From: an uncultured Clostridium sp.
GTDB taxonomy: Bacteria; Bacillota; Clostridia; TANB77; CAG-508
DNA: 5,566 nt
Assembly: GCA_946008205.1 (NCBI GenBank)
Contig: CAMGAZ010000109.1
Location: 1 to 5,566, forward strand
Direction: 5' to 3'
Part shown: piece by piece, positions 4,649 to 5,566 of the stretch
Position numbering within the stretch: the stretch's first letter is position 1
How the letters are laid out: every line of letters starts with the position of its first letter
The notes under the pieces: model-generated
Database searches by the model: none
What the model saw: only the letters and a program-made list of their open reading frames with translations
Told to the model about the DNA's origin: nothing
Program-made: the position numbers and the translations under genes

Positions 4649-4885
4649 TCAATTACATGAATGTAAACTATTTTCATTTGGCACTCTCCATACCCAAGAT
4701 CGAGTATTTTTGATCGTAAACCACGCTCCGCCATAACATAATACATTTGTTTTACTCGTCCAACTGTCGTACCTCAAAAGTTCATCATCTGGGTGTCCAG
4801 TTAGAATTCCATTCTTACGGAATGTAAACAAGTCACCTTCTTCAAGCTGATTAAATCTAATTTTTTCTGTGAACCTCGTATTCAT
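4649..4885 (-). CDS. Small protein, 78 aa, apparently the truncated N-terminal part of a 108-aa zinc-motif protein
   Basis: Start ATG 4885 follows the stop of the 84-aa gene by three bases. The ribosome binding site is weak (AAAGAAG within that gene's last codons), so translation probably depends on coupling. The chain reads as a small beta-rich domain: FNQLEEGDLFTF (11-22), YDSWTSKTNVLCYGGAWFTI (39-58), RSWVWRVP (62-69). It has an unusual number of Trp residues, all TGG. It ends SLHSCN then TGA. The next 29 in-frame codons complete a CxxC...CxxC motif, so the TGA (TGG would encode Trp) is probably a nonsense change, a sequencing error or a read-through site. Function unknown. Confidence 0.7.
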   Translation of the reverse strand: MNTRFTEKIRFNQLEEGDLFTFRKNGILTGHPDDELLRYDSWTSKTNVLCYGGAWFTIKNTRSWVWRVPNENSLHSCN

Positions 4886-4888
4886 AAT

Positions 4889-5143
4889 TTATATCTTCTT
4901 TCTATAAAATAGCTTATATGTTTTAGATCCATATCTATCAGGTAGATTCACACAAATTCCTCTGTTGATATTGCGCAATTCTGTCTTGAACATCTTTTCA
5001 TCAAATCCTACAGTATCCACGCCACACCAACCTGCAATAACATCAGTGTAGATTACCCTGTGACAACACTTTTCTAATTCATTTATAAAGTCTTTTCTTG
5101 ACGTCGCAACATTGTTTACAAAATACACATATTTCTTTCTCAT
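4889..5143 (-). CDS. Small phage protein of unknown function, 84 aa
   Basis: The start at 5143 is well supported by AAGGAGA (5157-5151) seven bases upstream, itself inside the end of the 50-aa gene. The N-terminus MRKKYVYFVNN begins with basic residues and a short beta strand. A helix follows (SRKDFINELEKCC, 15-27), then VIAGWCGVD (35-43), a second helix (FDEKMFKTELRNIN, 47-60) and a terminal strand with basic end (YKLFYRKKI). No catalytic or metal-binding signature is evident; three cysteines (C26, C27, C40) plus C64 are scattered. It fits the pattern of compact accessory genes in phage early regions. No function can be assigned. Confidence 0.75.
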   Translation of the reverse strand: MRKKYVYFVNNVATSRKDFINELEKCCHRVIYTDVIAGWCGVDTVGFDEKMFKTELRNINRGICVNLPDRYGSKTYKLFYRKKI

Positions 5144-5146
5144 AAT

Positions 5147-5299
5147 TTATTCTCCTTTCAAAAGTTCTGCAACCAGTTTAATAATAAGGTCATTTGCTTG
5201 ATCTATATTATCGCAGTAGATTGTAACATCTTCATATGTCTTGTCATCAGACACTTTAATAACGCGACCATCTCTACTTGTGGCTTCAATATGTTTCAT
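5147..5299 (-). CDS. Very small protein of unknown function, 50 aa
   Basis: A short gene between the 83-aa and 84-aa genes. AAGGAGGG (5313-5306) is an excellent ribosome binding site and lies at ideal spacing from ATG 5299; an in-frame ATG at 5305 is too close to it. The product reads MKHIEATSRDGRVIKVSDD, then a strand (YEDVTIYCD, 22-30) and a helix (QANDLIIKLVAELLKGE, 34-50), an alpha/beta miniprotein. The final AAAGGAGAA codons supply the ribosome binding site of the 84-aa gene, and TAA precedes that gene's ATG by three bases. This sharing of stop and ribosome-binding sequence on both sides strongly supports real coding. Function unknown. Confidence 0.78.
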   Translation of the reverse strand: MKHIEATSRDGRVIKVSDDKTYEDVTIYCDNIDQANDLIIKLVAELLKGE

Positions 5300-5311
5300 T
5301 TCCATCCCTCC

Positions 5312-5563
5312 TTAAACATTCAACGAAACAGTTTCGTACATAATTAAATGGTGTCTTGACACGTCAAAATTATACTCGTAAAACTTTGCACCAGGAGCGA
5401 CGTTATAAGTATCTTGTACACCAAAGAAGTCACATAATTCTTTGAAATCCATTTTGTCAAGCTCCCAAAATTCATCTACATTTTCAAGTTCATATACATA
5501 CACTTTAGTTACGCTTTCACCATCGTCGAAGCCATTGAACTCAGATTCGAATATCTTTTTCAT
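5312..5563 (-). CDS. Small acidic phage protein of unknown function, 83 aa
   Basis: The frame starts at ATG 5563, three bases from the window edge, so its ribosome binding site is out of view and a further upstream start cannot be excluded. The MKKIFESEF beginning makes this start likely. The chain is acidic, with FDDGESVTKVYVYELENVDEFWELD (12-36), a helix (MDFKELCDFFGV, 38-49) and a beta-rich end (KFYEYNFDVSRHHLIMYETVSLNV). No membrane segment or known motif is seen. Its TAA stop lies inside the ribosome binding site of the 50-aa gene, showing co-transcription and probable translational coupling. It is the first gene of the cluster within this window; no promoter for the cluster is visible. 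Confidence 0.72.
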   Translation of the reverse strand: MKKIFESEFNGFDDGESVTKVYVYELENVDEFWELDKMDFKELCDFFGVQDTYNVAPGAKFYEYNFDVSRHHLIMYETVSLNV

Positions 5564-5566
5564 TTT

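Noticed and set aside
4543..4746. Minus-strand 67-aa frame starting at 4746
   Set aside because: It overlaps the 78-aa gene by about 98 bases and runs into the 178-aa gene. The alternative frame of the same DNA encodes a coherent CxxC...CxxC motif, and this frame lacks a ribosome binding site.
5323..5337. Palindrome ACGAAAC-A-GTTTCGT
   Set aside because: It lies wholly within the 3' coding end of the 83-aa gene (YETVSL), has no T tract and no promoter nearby; coincidence is likely.
1..5566. Genetic code change with UGA as tryptophan throughout
   Set aside because: The intact genes contain about 30 Trp codons, all TGG, and several TGA codons make sensible gene ends at ribosome binding sites. 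Only two doubtful frames would gain from UGA as Trp.

Overview
The window looks like a stretch of a mobile genetic element, most likely a temperate or large phage (or a prophage) of a Gram-positive, AT-rich host such as a Clostridia/Lachnospiraceae-type Firmicute. This rests on strong AAGGAG-type ribosome binding sites, AT-rich composition, consensus TTGACA/TATAAT promoters, densely packed small genes all on the minus strand, a tyrosine recombinase and a phage-style two-domain ssDNA-binding protein. No host housekeeping gene, rRNA, tRNA, CRISPR array or insertion sequence is visible. Taxonomy is inference only.

Everything is transcribed from high to low coordinates. (1) 5563-4020: five tightly spaced genes (83, 50, 84, 78 and 178 aa), mostly of unknown function, with stop-to-start gaps of a few bases or stops lying inside the next ribosome binding site. 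The 78-aa frame stops at a TGA, but the same frame continues for 29 more codons that complete a CxxC...CxxC zinc motif and end at TAA just before the next start. It therefore looks like a 108-aa gene broken, or read through, at one codon. (2) 4001-3963: a good promoter (TTGACA-17-TACAAT) carrying a 21-bp repeat. (3) 3928-2058: a coupled operon of a Cys/His-rich 81-aa protein, a 72-aa helical protein, a 143-aa protein with two C-terminal membrane segments, and a tyrosine recombinase whose start is a TTG overlapping the membrane gene by 11 bp. (4) 2057-1764: a spacer with a doubtful 50-codon frame, a hairpin-plus-T-tract terminator, and a perfect-consensus promoter whose -35 box lies inside the terminator stem. 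(5) 1763-41: a zinc-ribbon protein, a 125-aa protein of unknown function, and a 357-aa ssDNA-binding protein with an acidic tail ending in Pro-Trp, followed by a strong hairpin at 32-9.

The functional picture is an early/replication-recombination region: ssDNA-binding protein, recombinase and accessory small proteins. The most notable regulatory signal is a repeated element, CAATACRAAATGAATGR on the minus strand, found upstream of three genes. Its two exact 21-bp copies lie in direct orientation on either side of the recombinase operon, which suits either shared operators or attachment-like sites. No complete new defence or other system could be demonstrated. The best leads are the TGA-interrupted zinc-motif gene, the repeated element and the fused terminator/promoter.
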